Shown: positions 28,853 to 38,347, numbered from the stretch's first letter. The stretch is 64,000 nucleotides of DNA from Pectobacterium carotovorum (GCF_900129615.1 NZ_FQWI01000012.1:1-64000), one strand, 5' to 3'. Numbers and translations: made by a program. The notes: generated by a model from the sequence alone, not told the origin.

Positions 28853-29659
28853 ATGTTGATCAATAAACTGGGCATCAAAAAAGGGTTACTGGCGGTGATG
28901 GGCGCGGCAATGTTACTGGTTCAAGCCGGTAGCGCGATGGCCGATCAGTTGCAGGATATCGAGAAGCGCGGTGTGCTGCGTGTCGCGGTCCCGCAGGATT
29001 TCCCGCCGTTTGGATCGGTGGGCACGGATCTGCAGCCGCAGGGGTATGACATCGATATCGCTCGCTATCTGGCGAAAGAGATGAAACTAAAGTTGCAGTT
29101 GGTTCCGGTAACCAGTGCTAACCGCGTACCGTATCTGCAAACCAACAAAGTTGATCTGGTGATCTCCAGTCTGGGCAAAAATGCCGAGCGTGAAAAAGTG
29201 ATCGATTTCAGCCGCGCCTACGCGCCGTTTTTCCTCGGCGTATTTGGGCCGAAAGACAGCACGCTGACATCGTCTGAAGCGCTGGAAGGCAAGAGTATCG
29301 GCGTCACGCGCGGTGCGGTAGAAGACATGGTGCTGACGGATATCGCGCCGAAGGCCGCACAGATTAAGCGCTACGAAGATAACAACACCACGCTGTCGGC
29401 GTACCTGTCCGGGCAGGTGGAATATGTTGCAACGGGTAACCTGGTTGTAGCCGCTATCGCCGAGCAGAACCCGACGAAAGCACCGGTAGCGAAGTTTATG
29501 CTGAAAGATTCGCCGTGCTACATCGGGCTGAAAAAAGATGAGCCCGCGCTGAAAGCGAAAGTCGATGCGTTGATTGAGCAAGCACTGAAAGACAACACGC
29601 TCAATAGCCTGTCGGAAAAATGGCTGAAAGCGCCGCTGCCGGCCAGCATCAAGGCTTAA
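28853..29659 (+). CDS. periplasmic solute-binding protein, family 3 (purine-catabolite ABC importer)
   Basis: This 268-aa polar-amino-acid-type binding protein has a clear signal peptide (KKGLLAVMGAAMLLVQAGSA, cut after AMA). It shows the SBP_bac_3 pattern GVLRVAVPQDFPPFGSV, GYDIDIARYLAKEM and DLVISSLGKNAEREKVIDFS. It is the first of a run: binding protein, two permeases, ATPase, HpxJ, HpxK. This matches the six-letter layout hpxFGHIJK reported for Klebsiella as I recall it, so the ligand may be allantoate, allantoin or a related ureide. The ligand cannot be read from the sequence. Confidence 0.85.
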   Translation: MLINKLGIKKGLLAVMGAAMLLVQAGSAMADQLQDIEKRGVLRVAVPQDFPPFGSVGTDLQPQGYDIDIARYLAKEMKLKLQLVPVTSANRVPYLQTNKVDLVISSLGKNAEREKVIDFSRAYAPFFLGVFGPKDSTLTSSEALEGKSIGVTRGAVEDMVLTDIAPKAAQIKRYEDNNTTLSAYLSGQVEYVATGNLVVAAIAEQNPTKAPVAKFMLKDSPCYIGLKKDEPALKAKVDALIEQALKDNTLNSLSEKWLKAPLPASIKA

Positions 29660-29671
29660 CGGGAGCTCGCC

Positions 29672-30337
29672 ATGACCTATCAGCTTAATTTTTCCGCGCT
29701 ATTTCCGTTCTGGCCTGAGTTGCTGGAGGGGTTGTGGGTCACCATTGAGCTGACGGTCATGGCAACCCTCGGCGGCATTGCCATTGGCATCTTCGGTGCG
29801 GCCTTGCGCAGCGGCAAGCCCACCCTGCTGAGTCGGCTATGGGGTGTCTACGTCGAGTTGATCCGCAATACGCCGTTTGTGGTTCAGCTGTTCTTCATCG
29901 TCTTCGGCTTGCCGAGTCTGGGCTTGAAGCTCACCGCCGGACAGGCCGCGCTGTTGGCGATGCTGATTAATCTGGGGGCGTACAGCACCGAGATTATCCG
30001 CGCGGGGATTCAGGTGACGCCGAAAGGCCAGTGGGAAGCCGCTCGCGTGTTGGGGCTGACGCGGATGCAGACCTTCCTGCGTGTGATTCTGCCGCCCGCG
30101 CTCCAGCGGATTTATCCGGCGCTGGTTAGCCAATGCATCATCGTCATGCTGGGATCGTCAGTGGTGTCGCAGGTGTCTTACGAAGAACTGACTTTTGCTG
30201 CCAACCTGATTCAGTCCCGTACGTTTTTGAGCTTTGAAGTGTATCTGGCAACCACGCTGTGTTACCTGATGCTGTCTGTTCTGATGCGACAACTCTTACT
30301 GCTGGCGGGTCGGCGCTTTCTGGGGAATCAGTCATGA
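29672..30337 (+). CDS. ABC transporter permease (HisMQ type), first subunit
   Basis: This 221-aa inner-membrane permease has about five spans, the HisM/GlnP-type N-terminal motif (LLEGLWVTIELTVMATLGGI) and the EAA loop QWEAARVLGLTRMQTFLRVI. It begins 12 bases after the binding-protein gene. Its stop overlaps the next permease start (ATGATGA), so the two are translationally coupled and probably form a heterodimer. Confidence 0.88.
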   Translation: MTYQLNFSALFPFWPELLEGLWVTIELTVMATLGGIAIGIFGAALRSGKPTLLSRLWGVYVELIRNTPFVVQLFFIVFGLPSLGLKLTAGQAALLAMLINLGAYSTEIIRAGIQVTPKGQWEAARVLGLTRMQTFLRVILPPALQRIYPALVSQCIIVMLGSSVVSQVSYEELTFAANLIQSRTFLSFEVYLATTLCYLMLSVLMRQLLLLAGRRFLGNQS

Positions 30338-30990
30338 TGACATTTACCGACTGGGATATTGTGCGCAACCTGCTGCTGGCGGCACGTTGGACGCTACTGC
30401 TGTCGCTGACGGCTTTCATTGGCGGCGCGATAGTGACCTTTCCGCTGATGCTGCTGCGGTTGACTAAACGCAAATGGCCGACGCGCCTTGTCCATTTGTA
30501 TTCCGAGCTGTTTCAGGGGACACCGCTGCTGATGCAGCTGTTTCTCGCCTTTTTCGGGCTGGCGCTGTTCGGTATTGATGTGAGCCCGTGGACGGCGGCA
30601 GCCCTGGCGCTGACGCTCTTTACCAGCGCCTTTCTGGTGGATATCTGGTGCGGCAGCGTGGAAGCCTTGCCGAAAGGGCAGTGGGAAGCGTCGCGCTGTC
30701 TCGGACTGGATTTCGGCCAGACGCTCTATCGGGTGATTGCACCACAGGCGATGCGTATCGCCATCGCGCCTACCGTGGGGTTTTCCGTGCAGGTGATTAA
30801 AGGTACCGCGCTGGCGTCGATCATCGGATTTATCGAGCTGACCAAGGCGGGAACCATGTTGAATAACGTGACCTATCAGCCGTTTAAAGTGTTCGGATTG
30901 GTGGCGCTGGGCTATTTCCTGATGTGCTATCCGCTCTCTTACTACAGCCGCTATCTGGAGAAGAAATTCAATGCCGCTCATCACCATTAA
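30334..30990 (+). CDS. ABC transporter permease (HisMQ type), second subunit
   Basis: This 218-aa permease (MMTFTDWDIVRNLLLAARWT) has the EAA loop QWEASRCLGLDFGQTLYRVI. I set the start at the ATG at 30334, overlapping the upstream stop; a longer frame from 30259 lies wholly inside the first permease. It overlaps the ATPase gene by 20 bases. It should pair with the preceding permease. Confidence 0.86.
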   Translation: MMTFTDWDIVRNLLLAARWTLLLSLTAFIGGAIVTFPLMLLRLTKRKWPTRLVHLYSELFQGTPLLMQLFLAFFGLALFGIDVSPWTAAALALTLFTSAFLVDIWCGSVEALPKGQWEASRCLGLDFGQTLYRVIAPQAMRIAIAPTVGFSVQVIKGTALASIIGFIELTKAGTMLNNVTYQPFKVFGLVALGYFLMCYPLSYYSRYLEKKFNAAHHH

Positions 30991-31714
30991 TCAGGTTCAA
31001 AAATATTACGGCCAGAACCACGTCCTGAAAGGTGTGGATCTGGATATCGAAATGGGTGAGGTCATTTCGATCATCGGGCGCAGCGGCTCCGGTAAGAGCA
31101 CGCTCTTGCGCTGCATGAACGGTCTGGAAGGCTATCAGGACGGCAGCATCAAGCTGGGCGGGATGACCGTTACCGACAGGGATTCGCAGGCGCGGGAAAT
31201 CAGCCGCTCGGTCGGGATGGTGTTCCAGAACTTCAATCTGTTTCCGCACATGACGGCGCTGGAAAACGTGATGCTGGCACCGCGACGCGTGCTGGGTAAA
31301 AGCGCGGCGGAGTGCCGTGAGCTGGGTGAACAGATGCTCAATAAGGTCGGGCTGGGTGAGCGCCTTCACTACTATCCTGCCAATCTGTCGGGCGGCCAGC
31401 AGCAGCGTGTCGCGATTGCCCGCGCGCTGGCGATGAGCCCAAAAGTCCTGCTGTGCGACGAAATTACCTCGGCACTCGATCCTGAATTAGTCGGTGAAGT
31501 GCTGAAGGTACTGGAACAGCTGGCTGCCGAAGGCATGACGCTGATTCTGGTGACGCATGAAATGAATTTTGCCCGTGAAGTGGGCGACCGCGTGGTGTTT
31601 ATGCATCAGGGCACGGTCTGGGAGCAGGGCGACAGCAAAACGCTGTTTGCTAACCCGCAGACCCGCGAACTGAAACAGTTTATCGCCTCCGTCCGGGGAC
31701 TATCGGAAGCGTAA
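30971..31714 (+). CDS. ABC transporter ATP-binding protein (GlnQ/HisP type)
   Basis: This 247-aa ATPase has Walker A GRSGSGKST, Q-loop VFQNFNLFPHMTALENV, signature LSGGQQQR, a Walker B region LLCDEITSALDPE and the H-loop LVTHEMNFAREV. The usual DEPTSALDPE reads DEITSALDPE here, a tolerated change at the Pro. It is the energising subunit of the importer encoded just upstream. Confidence 0.9.
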   Translation: MPLITINQVQKYYGQNHVLKGVDLDIEMGEVISIIGRSGSGKSTLLRCMNGLEGYQDGSIKLGGMTVTDRDSQAREISRSVGMVFQNFNLFPHMTALENVMLAPRRVLGKSAAECRELGEQMLNKVGLGERLHYYPANLSGGQQQRVAIARALAMSPKVLLCDEITSALDPELVGEVLKVLEQLAAEGMTLILVTHEMNFAREVGDRVVFMHQGTVWEQGDSKTLFANPQTRELKQFIASVRGLSEA

Positions 31715-31807
31715 GGCTTCCCTCTTTTGAGCTAATCACGCACGGAAACGCGCATCAAATCATTCGATTAGCAGACCAGTAACGTAAAGAATCTGGAGCA
31801 CATAACC

Positions 31808-33052
31808 ATGAACAGCGAACTGTACGCGCAAATCAATCCCCCTCATCGCCTGCTGATGGGGCCGGGGCCGATCAATGCCGATCCGCGCGTATTACGGGCA
31901 ATGGCCAGCCAGCTGGTGGGGCAATATGACCCCGCGATGACCAACTACATGAATCAGGTCATGGCGCTCTACCGTCAGCTTTTCCGTACGGAAAACCGCT
32001 GGACGATGCTGGTAGACGGCACCTCGCGGGCGGGGATCGAAGCGATCCTGCTGTCGGCGATCCGCCCCGGTGACAAGGTGCTGGTGCCGGTATTTGGCCG
32101 TTTTGGTCATCTGCTGTGCGAGATTGCCCGCCGCTGTCGTGCTGACGTTCATACCATCGAAGTGCCGTGGGGCGAGGTGTTTTCACCAGACCAGATCGAA
32201 GATGCGATCAAAGCGGTACGCCCGCGTTTACTGCTGACGGTGCAGGGCGATACATCGACCACCATGCTGCAACCGCTGGAGGAACTGGGCGAGATTTGCC
32301 GCCGTCACGGCGTGCTGTTCTATACCGATGCTACCGCCTCTTTTGGCGGCAACCCGCTGGAAACGGATAAATGGGGACTGGATGCGGTTTCCGCAGGGTT
32401 GCAGAAATGCCTCGGCGGGCCGTCCGGCAGTTCACCGATCACGCTCAGTTCGCAGATGGAAGCGGTGATCCGCCGGCGTAAATGCGTCGAACAGGGGATC
32501 CGAACGGACGCGCATCAGGACGGCGACGACGAGATGATCTATTCCAACTATTTCGATCTGGGCATGGTGATGGATTACTGGGGGCCGGAGCGCCTGAACC
32601 ACCATACCGAGGCGACGAGCATGCTGTTCGCCGCACGCGAATGTGCCCGAACGATCCTCGAAGAAGGGCTGGATCGCAGTATTGCTCGCCATGCGCTGCA
32701 CGGTAGTGCGCTGGTGGCGGGGATTCAGGGAATGGGTCTGGACACCTTTGGTTCGCTGACCCACAAAATGAATAACGTACTGGGCGTGGTGATTCCTGAC
32801 GGCGTTCACGGCGAGCAGGTGCGTAAGCTGCTGCTGGAAGATTTCGCCATTGAGATCGGCACCTCGTTTGGCCCGCTTCAGGGCAAGATCTGGCGCATCG
32901 GTACGATGGGCTACAACGCGCGTAAAGACTGCGTGATGCAAACGCTGACGGCGCTGGAGGCGGTGCTGAATCGCCTGGGCTTCCGTACCGTGCAGGGCGA
33001 AGCCTTGCAGGCCGCCTGGAATTGCTACGCGGCAGATGAGGGACGTGCATGA
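31808..33052 (+). CDS. hpxJ: (S)-ureidoglycine--glyoxylate aminotransferase HpxJ
   Basis: This class-V, PLP-dependent aminotransferase (414 aa) contains MGPGPINADPRVLRAMASQL at the N-terminus and the PLP lysine at about K200 in SAGLQKCLGGPSG. Klebsiella HpxJ moves the amino group of ureidoglycine to glyoxylate, giving oxalurate and glycine. The neighbours support this role: hpxK overlaps it by four bases, and oxalurate/oxamate genes (hpxWXYZ) lie across the regulator. A generic alanine-glyoxylate aminotransferase label would also fit the fold, but the context favours HpxJ. Confidence 0.87.
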   Translation: MNSELYAQINPPHRLLMGPGPINADPRVLRAMASQLVGQYDPAMTNYMNQVMALYRQLFRTENRWTMLVDGTSRAGIEAILLSAIRPGDKVLVPVFGRFGHLLCEIARRCRADVHTIEVPWGEVFSPDQIEDAIKAVRPRLLLTVQGDTSTTMLQPLEELGEICRRHGVLFYTDATASFGGNPLETDKWGLDAVSAGLQKCLGGPSGSSPITLSSQMEAVIRRRKCVEQGIRTDAHQDGDDEMIYSNYFDLGMVMDYWGPERLNHHTEATSMLFAARECARTILEEGLDRSIARHALHGSALVAGIQGMGLDTFGSLTHKMNNVLGVVIPDGVHGEQVRKLLLEDFAIEIGTSFGPLQGKIWRIGTMGYNARKDCVMQTLTALEAVLNRLGFRTVQGEALQAAWNCYAADEGRA

Positions 33053-34311
33053 GTGAAATGTTGATGTTGCCCGCTGCCGCACAGGCCGCCGCTGAGCAGA
33101 TTATGTCGCGCTGCGATACGCTGGCTGAAATAAGCGAAACGCCCGGCCAGCTGACCCGCGTTTATCTGTCGCTGGAACACCTGCGTGCCAATGCGCAGGT
33201 GGGGGAATGGATGCGCGAAGCGGGCATGAATGTCTGGCAGGATAGCGTTGGCAACATTTGTGGTCGTTATGAAGGATTAACACCGGATGCGCCAGCGCTG
33301 CTGCTCGGTTCGCATCTGGATACGGTGCGCAATGCTGGACGGTATGACGGCATGCTGGGCGTATTGACGGCGATTGAAGTCGTGCGTGCCTTCCATCAGC
33401 AGGGGACGCGTTTGCCCGTGGCGCTGGAAATCATCGGTTTCGGCGATGAGGAAGGTACGCGTTTTGGCATTACGCTGCTGGGCAGTCGAGGGTTAACGGG
33501 CACCTGGCCGGAGAACTGGCTGGATTGTCAGGATGCAGAAGGCACCAGCGTGGCGCAGGCGTTGACCATTGCGGGGCTAGATCCGCTTGAGGTGGCACTG
33601 GCTGCGCGTCCGGTCAGCGATATCACCGCCTATCTGGAATTGCACATCGAACAAGGGCCGTGTCTGGAACAGCAGGACCTGGCGCTGGGCGTGGTCACCG
33701 CGATTAACGGGGCGCGGCGGCTCAACTGTACATTCCTCGGGCTGGCGGGGCATGCGGGCACGGTACCGATGACGCAGCGGCAGGATGCGCTGGCGGCTGC
33801 GGCTGACTGGATGGCGCAGGCAGAACGAGTAACGCGAGAAAGCGATCCTCATCTGGTCGCTACGTTTGGTACGTTGCAGTGTTTACCGGGCGCGGCGAAT
33901 GTCATCCCCGGCGAGGTGAAGATGACGCTGGATATTCGCGGGCCGGAGGATGCGCCGCTGGATGCGTTGCTACAAAAACTCCTGACGCTAGGGCAGGCTA
34001 TCGCACACCAACGCGGCTGCCAGTTCAGCGCCGAAGAGTATTATCGTATTGCGGCAACCCGCTGCGATCCCGCGTTGCAGTCGGTATTAAACGAAGCGGT
34101 GACGCAGGTTCAGGGGAAAACGCTGATGCTGCCAAGCGGGGCGGGGCACGACGCCATCGCCATCGCTGAACGCTGGCCAGTAGCGATGCTATTCGTCCGC
34201 TGTCGCGGCGGCATCAGCCACCATCCCGATGAATCAGTTACCACGGCAGATGTGGCGTTGGCGCTAGCGGCATTCTATCAGGCGGTGTTCTACCGCGCCT
34301 CTGCACAGTAA
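33049..34311 (+). CDS. hpxK: allantoate amidohydrolase HpxK (M20 family)
   Basis: This binuclear-metal amidohydrolase of the AllC/PucF type turns allantoate into ureidoglycine, CO2 and ammonia. Metal-ligand motifs are visible: GSHLDTVRNAGRYDGMLGVL (H89, D100), GDEEGTRFG (E134/E135), HIEQGPCLE and SGAGHDAIAIA. Dimerisation motif region AGHAGTVPMTQRQDALAA is typical. The length is 420 aa. Its ATG overlaps the hpxJ stop. No uricase or allantoinase gene is in the window, so the pathway here may start from imported allantoate, or the earlier genes lie elsewhere. Confidence 0.88.
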   Translation: MSEMLMLPAAAQAAAEQIMSRCDTLAEISETPGQLTRVYLSLEHLRANAQVGEWMREAGMNVWQDSVGNICGRYEGLTPDAPALLLGSHLDTVRNAGRYDGMLGVLTAIEVVRAFHQQGTRLPVALEIIGFGDEEGTRFGITLLGSRGLTGTWPENWLDCQDAEGTSVAQALTIAGLDPLEVALAARPVSDITAYLELHIEQGPCLEQQDLALGVVTAINGARRLNCTFLGLAGHAGTVPMTQRQDALAAAADWMAQAERVTRESDPHLVATFGTLQCLPGAANVIPGEVKMTLDIRGPEDAPLDALLQKLLTLGQAIAHQRGCQFSAEEYYRIAATRCDPALQSVLNEAVTQVQGKTLMLPSGAGHDAIAIAERWPVAMLFVRCRGGISHHPDESVTTADVALALAAFYQAVFYRASAQ

Positions 34312-34346
34312 CGACAGCTACATCTATTACAGCTACAGCACAACCA

Positions 34347-35114
34347 CTACAGCGTAAAGCGATCGGCATCGCGCCAGGCGGGGAAGGATTCCCGGTAGCT
34401 TTGCAACGCTTCCAGCGACAGTTCGGCGTCCAGACGGGCAGGCTGATTGGGGGCGGCAGAGGCCAGAATTTCCCCTTGAGCATTAATAATCAGGCTATCG
34501 CCACGGTAGCTGTGGCCGTTGCCGTCAGTACCAACACGGTTACAGCCTGCAACGTACGCCTGATTCTCAATGGCACGCGCTGCTAGCAGCGTCTGCCAGT
34601 GTGCCGCGCGAGGCGCAGGCCAGTTGGCGACATACAGTGCCAGATCGTAATCCTGTCGATTGCGCGACCACACGGGGAAACGCAGGTCGTAGCAGATCAT
34701 CGGGCAGATACGCCAGCCGCGCCATTCAATGGTGACTCGCTCTGTTCCTGCCTGATAATGGTGGTGTTCATCCGCCATGCGGAACAGGTGACGTTTATCG
34801 TAGTGATACACCTCGCCGTGCGGATCGACCAGCAGGAAACGGTTTACCGCGCCTTTTGGCGTGTTCACGGCGACACTGCCGCCGATCAGCGCATTCGTCT
34901 TCTGCGCCCACTGGTGCAGCCACGCTTCTACGACTGATTGATCCAGACTGCCTTTGGCGGCTTCCATCGCAAAGCCGGTGGTGAACATCTCCGGCAGCAC
35001 AATCACATCACGCCCGCTCATCTCCGCTAATAAGGTATCGAAGTGGCGCAGGTTGGCTTCGCCATCGCGCCAGACCAGAGGCTGTTGCAGTAATGAAATC
35101 TTTAAAGTCGACAT
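34347..35114 (-). CDS. yafV: omega-amidase YafV (nitrilase superfamily)
   Basis: This nitrilase-fold amidase hydrolyses alpha-ketoglutaramate or succinamate to the dicarboxylate. The Glu-Lys-Cys triad is present: E42 in LPEMFTTGF, K107 in YDKRHLF and C141 in ICYDLRFP. Glutamine-dependent KMTB transamination produces alpha-ketoglutaramate, and the gene overlaps the KMTB aminotransferase gene by 13 bases, so the two enzymes complete methionine salvage together. The length is 255 aa, close to E. coli YafV (256). It ends 35 bases from hpxK, with the two genes converging. Confidence 0.9.
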   Translation of the reverse strand: MSTLKISLLQQPLVWRDGEANLRHFDTLLAEMSGRDVIVLPEMFTTGFAMEAAKGSLDQSVVEAWLHQWAQKTNALIGGSVAVNTPKGAVNRFLLVDPHGEVYHYDKRHLFRMADEHHHYQAGTERVTIEWRGWRICPMICYDLRFPVWSRNRQDYDLALYVANWPAPRAAHWQTLLAARAIENQAYVAGCNRVGTDGNGHSYRGDSLIINAQGEILASAAPNQPARLDAELSLEALQSYRESFPAWRDADRFTL

Positions 35115-36259
35115 AAACGCTCCGCAGCGGCATCCAACGTCGCTTCCTGTTTAGCAAAGCATAGTCGAATCAGCGTATGTGGGAACGGATCGGCACAAAA
35201 GACGGACAGAGGAATGGCGGCAACGCCAACGTGCTCGGTCAGCCAGCGGCAGAAACTGACATCGTCCAGGTCGGAAATCGCCCGATAGTCCGCCAGCAGG
35301 AAGTAGGTGCCTTCGCAGGGGAGAATTTCAAAACGGCTGCCCGCCAGCGCCTTGATGAAACGATCGCGCTTGGCACGGTAAAAATCGGGTAGTTCGCGCC
35401 AGTGTTGCGGCTGTTCACGCAGCATATCGGCGATGGCGAACTGCGCAGGCGTGTTCACGGAGAACGTCAGATACTGGTGAACCTTACGGACTTCCGCACT
35501 CAATGCGGCTGGCGCGACGCAGTAGCCGACTTTCCAACCGGTCATGTGGAACGTTTTGCCAAACGATGAAACGGCGATAGCGCGTTGACGCAGCGACGGG
35601 TGTGCCAGCACGCTAGCGTGTCCTTCACTGTCGAAGCAGATGTGTTCGTAGACTTCATCGCTCAGTACGAAGATGTTACGTGCGGCAATTGCCTGCCACA
35701 GTTGCTCAAAATCGGCCTTCTGCCAGACGGTAGCGGACGGGTTGTGCGGTGTATTCAGGATGACCAAACGAGTACGGTCGCTTAGCAAACTGGCAAAATG
35801 CGACCAGTCCACGCGAAATGCAGGTGGCTGCAAGGCGATGCGTTTGAGTACGCCGCCAGCCAACGTCACAGCGGGCGCATAGCTGTCATAGCTGGGATCG
35901 AAACAAATCACTTCGTCGCCGGGGCGCACTAGTGCCGCAATGGCGGCAAACAGCGCTTCTGTCGCGCCCGCCGTGACGGTGACTTCGCTATCGGCATCCG
36001 GTCGCCAGCCGTACAGCTCTGCGGTTTTTTCAGCAATCACCTGACGCAGCGGCGCAACACCGGTCATCGGCGCATATTGGTTTGCGCCCTGACTGACATG
36101 ATACGCAAGCCGCTGTTGTAAATAATCCGGGCCGTCAAAATCAGGGAAACCTTGTGATAGATTGATGGCCTGATGCTGTTGGGCCAGTGCACTCATCTGG
36201 GTAAAGATGGTGGTGCCCAGCGAAGGCAGTTTACTGTCGGGGATCAGAGCGGCGCTCAT
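35102..36259 (-). CDS. ybdL: methionine/KMTB aminotransferase (YbdL type)
   Basis: This class-I PLP aminotransferase converts 4-methylthio-2-oxobutyrate to methionine, the last step of salvage. The 385-aa protein follows E. coli YbdL almost residue by residue (LPSLGTTIFTQMSALAQQHQ, NLSQGFPDFDGP, ILNTPHNPSATVWQ). The PLP lysine is in SSFGKTFHMTGWKVGYC. I chose the ATG at 36259; the open frame to 36280 begins with TTG and adds residues with no match. It is divergent from mtnBCD, and a tandem MetJ-like site lies between. Confidence 0.92.
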   Translation of the reverse strand: MSAALIPDSKLPSLGTTIFTQMSALAQQHQAINLSQGFPDFDGPDYLQQRLAYHVSQGANQYAPMTGVAPLRQVIAEKTAELYGWRPDADSEVTVTAGATEALFAAIAALVRPGDEVICFDPSYDSYAPAVTLAGGVLKRIALQPPAFRVDWSHFASLLSDRTRLVILNTPHNPSATVWQKADFEQLWQAIAARNIFVLSDEVYEHICFDSEGHASVLAHPSLRQRAIAVSSFGKTFHMTGWKVGYCVAPAALSAEVRKVHQYLTFSVNTPAQFAIADMLREQPQHWRELPDFYRAKRDRFIKALAGSRFEILPCEGTYFLLADYRAISDLDDVSFCRWLTEHVGVAAIPLSVFCADPFPHTLIRLCFAKQEATLDAAAERLCRL

Positions 36260-36327
36260 AGCGGGGTGGAACTCCTGCAAGCCTGTATTGCTTGGTAATA
36301 TAACATGCTGTTAGTATTTGGCAATCA

Positions 36328-36351
36328 AGACGCTTGGACGTTTAAACGGCT
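36328..36351. promoter_or_regulatory. tandem MetJ-like boxes between ybdL and mtnB
   Basis: Three contiguous octamers, AGACGCTT, GGACGTTT and AAACGGCT, each match the met box AGACGTCT at six of eight positions. MetJ dimers bind tandem 8-bp boxes and repress with S-adenosylmethionine. The site sits between the divergent methionine-salvage genes ybdL and mtnBCD and could control both. A second such run lies between mtnA and mtnK. Confidence 0.6.
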
Positions 36352-36449
36352 AAATGCCATTGTGTACTAAGACATAACGAAAGCGTCTAAATTTCCAAAA
36401 AGTATCCAGAAAAAGTTGTTAGAAAAATGGACCAAAAACGGGAAGCCTC

Positions 36450-37067
36450 ATGACTGAAAATCAACAATTGACGGCGCTGCTTGCGGCCTGCCGCTGGATA
36501 GGCGAGAAGGGCTGGTGTCCAGCGACGGGCGGCAATATGTCCGTACGCCTTGATGAAGCGCAGTGCCTGATTACCGAATCGGGTAAAGATAAAGGCAGTC
36601 TTCAGGCAGAGGATTTCCTGCTGGTGGAGATTGCCACTAACCATGTGCCGAGCGGCCGTACGCCGTCGGCGGAAACGGGGCTGCATACGCTGCTGTATCG
36701 CCGTGAGCCGACTATCGGCGCGGTGTTGCATACGCACTCGGTGAACGCGACGGTGCTGTCTCGGGTAGAGAAGGGCGCTGAACTGGTGTTGCACGGCTAC
36801 GAAATGCAAAAGTCGCTGGCGGGGCAAACCACCCATTTGGATCGCGTGGCGATCCCGATTTTCGATAACGATCAGGATATTCCGGCGCTGGCGCAGCGGG
36901 TAACCGAGTACGCCAGCCACACGCCGCTTCGCTATGGCTTTCTGGTGCGCGGCCACGGCCTTTACTGCTGGGGCGCGACGGTGAAAGAAGCACGTCGTCA
37001 TCTGGAAGGGCTAGAGTTCCTGTTCCAATGTGAATTGCAGCGTCGACTGCTGGAGGCGAAAGCATGA
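36450..37067 (+). CDS. mtnB: methylthioribulose-1-phosphate dehydratase MtnB
   Basis: This class-II-aldolase-fold zinc enzyme dehydrates 5-methylthioribulose-1-phosphate. The 204-aa protein has the metal site HTHS (in [15 protein letters not shown], about 88-102) and a later His in RGHGLYCWG, with the N-terminal [15 protein letters not shown]. It overlaps mtnC by four bases. The three genes mtnB, mtnC and mtnD form a tightly coupled operon. The E1 enzyme and acireductone dioxygenase that follow use its product in order. Confidence 0.93.
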   Translation: MTENQQLTALLAACRWIGEKGWCPATGGNMSVRLDEAQCLITESGKDKGSLQAEDFLLVEIATNHVPSGRTPSAETGLHTLLYRREPTIGAVLHTHSVNATVLSRVEKGAELVLHGYEMQKSLAGQTTHLDRVAIPIFDNDQDIPALAQRVTEYASHTPLRYGFLVRGHGLYCWGATVKEARRHLEGLEFLFQCELQRRLLEAKA

Positions 37068-37753
37068 TTAACGCGATCGTGACCGACATTGAAGGCACTA
37101 CCAGCGACATCCGTTTTGTTCACACCGTGTTGTTCCCTTATGCCCGTGAACGACTGGCCGACACGGTGCGGCAGCATGGTAGCGATCCTGAGATCGCGCG
37201 GGCGCTGGATGCGTTGCGTCAGGAGCTGGGTCAGCCCGATGCGGATAATGATGCATTGATTACCGCACTGAACCAGTTTATGGATGAAGATCGCAAATCC
37301 ACCGCGCTGAAGCAGCTGCAAGGCATTATCTGGCGCGCGGGCTACCGTAACGGCGATTTTCAGGGACATCTGTACCCTGAAGTGGCGGCGCAACTCGCCG
37401 CATGGCAGCAACAGGGCCTGCGCCTGTATGTATACTCGTCAGGTTCGGTAGAAGCGCAGCAGTTGCTGTTCGGCTACAGCAACGCGGGTGACCTGCGTCC
37501 GCTGTTCAGCGATTATTTTGATACTCGCGTCGGGGCGAAGCGGGAGACCGACTCTTATCGCACGATTGCGCAAGCCATCGGGCTGCCTGCCGAGCAACTG
37601 TTGTTTCTGTCGGACATTCGTCAGGAACTGGATGCCGCACAGGAGGCTGGCTGGCACACCTGCCAGCTTATCCGTGATGATGCGGATAGCGTAAGCCGTC
37701 ACCGTCAGGTGGCACGTTTTGACCAGATCGACTTACCGGAGTACGCCCAATGA
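37064..37753 (+). CDS. mtnC: enolase-phosphatase E1 MtnC
   Basis: This HAD-superfamily bifunctional enzyme enolises and then dephosphorylates 2,3-diketo-5-methylthiopentyl-1-phosphate to the acireductone. HAD motifs are visible: [20 protein letters not shown] at the N-terminus (the first Asp is the nucleophile), [14 protein letters not shown] and the acidic motif [15 protein letters not shown]. The length is 229 aa. It overlaps mtnB and mtnD by four bases each. Confidence 0.94.
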   Translation: MINAIVTDIEGTTSDIRFVHTVLFPYARERLADTVRQHGSDPEIARALDALRQELGQPDADNDALITALNQFMDEDRKSTALKQLQGIIWRAGYRNGDFQGHLYPEVAAQLAAWQQQGLRLYVYSSGSVEAQQLLFGYSNAGDLRPLFSDYFDTRVGAKRETDSYRTIAQAIGLPAEQLLFLSDIRQELDAAQEAGWHTCQLIRDDADSVSRHRQVARFDQIDLPEYAQ

Positions 37754-38295
37754 GTGGATTAACCATTTTTAGCGACAGCGATGCAAGCCAGCCGATTTGG
37801 CAAAGTCAGGATGCCGATGCGATTCAGAAGCAGTTGAACGAGATCGGCGTACGTTTTGAACGCTGGGAAGCCAGCCAGAAGCTGAGCGACGCGCCATCGT
37901 CTGAAGAAGTGCTGGCGGCCTACCAGCATGAAATCGATAAGCTGGTAGCAGAAAAAGGCTATCAGAGCTGGGACGTCATCAGCATGCGTTCTGATAATCC
38001 GCAGCGTGCGGAACTACGCACCAAGTTTTTATCCGAGCATGTCCACCATGAAGACGAAGTGCGCTTTTTCGTGGAAGGCGCGGGGCTGTTCTGCCTGCAT
38101 CTGAACGGCAAGATTTACCAGATCCTGTGTGAGAAAAACGATCTGCTGTCCGTACCCGCAGGCACGGCACACTGGTTTGATATGGGACCAGAGCCGCACT
38201 TCACCGCCATCCGCCTGTTCGATAACCCGGAAGGGTGGATAGCGCATTTCACCGGCGATAAGATCGCGGACGCGTATCCGAAATTGGAACGATAG
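37750..38295 (+). CDS. mtnD: acireductone dioxygenase MtnD
   Basis: This cupin metalloenzyme oxidises the acireductone to KMTB plus formate with Fe2+, or to an off-pathway acid plus CO with Ni2+. The metal ligands H97, H99, E103 and H141 are seen in [14 protein letters not shown] and GTAHWFDMG. The length is 181 aa. It is the last gene of mtnBCD, and a terminator follows about 50 bases later. The vgrG island begins some 500 bases downstream. Confidence 0.94.
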   Translation: MSGLTIFSDSDASQPIWQSQDADAIQKQLNEIGVRFERWEASQKLSDAPSSEEVLAAYQHEIDKLVAEKGYQSWDVISMRSDNPQRAELRTKFLSEHVHHEDEVRFFVEGAGLFCLHLNGKIYQILCEKNDLLSVPAGTAHWFDMGPEPHFTAIRLFDNPEGWIAHFTGDKIADAYPKLER

Positions 38296-38347
38296 CTCAT
38301 AGGGCTGTATGTCCTTATTCCACGGACGAAAATGGTTTATCAATAGT

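Noticed and set aside
32432-33082. Long minus-strand open frame (216 aa) opposite hpxJ
   Set aside because: It is a mirror of a GC-rich coding strand; it lacks a ribosome site and any recognisable domain, while the plus strand encodes a clear aminotransferase.
36260-36449. SAM riboswitch upstream of the methionine-salvage genes
   Set aside because: No S-box-like core or terminator/antiterminator pair is visible; MetJ-like boxes explain regulation better, as usual in enterobacteria.
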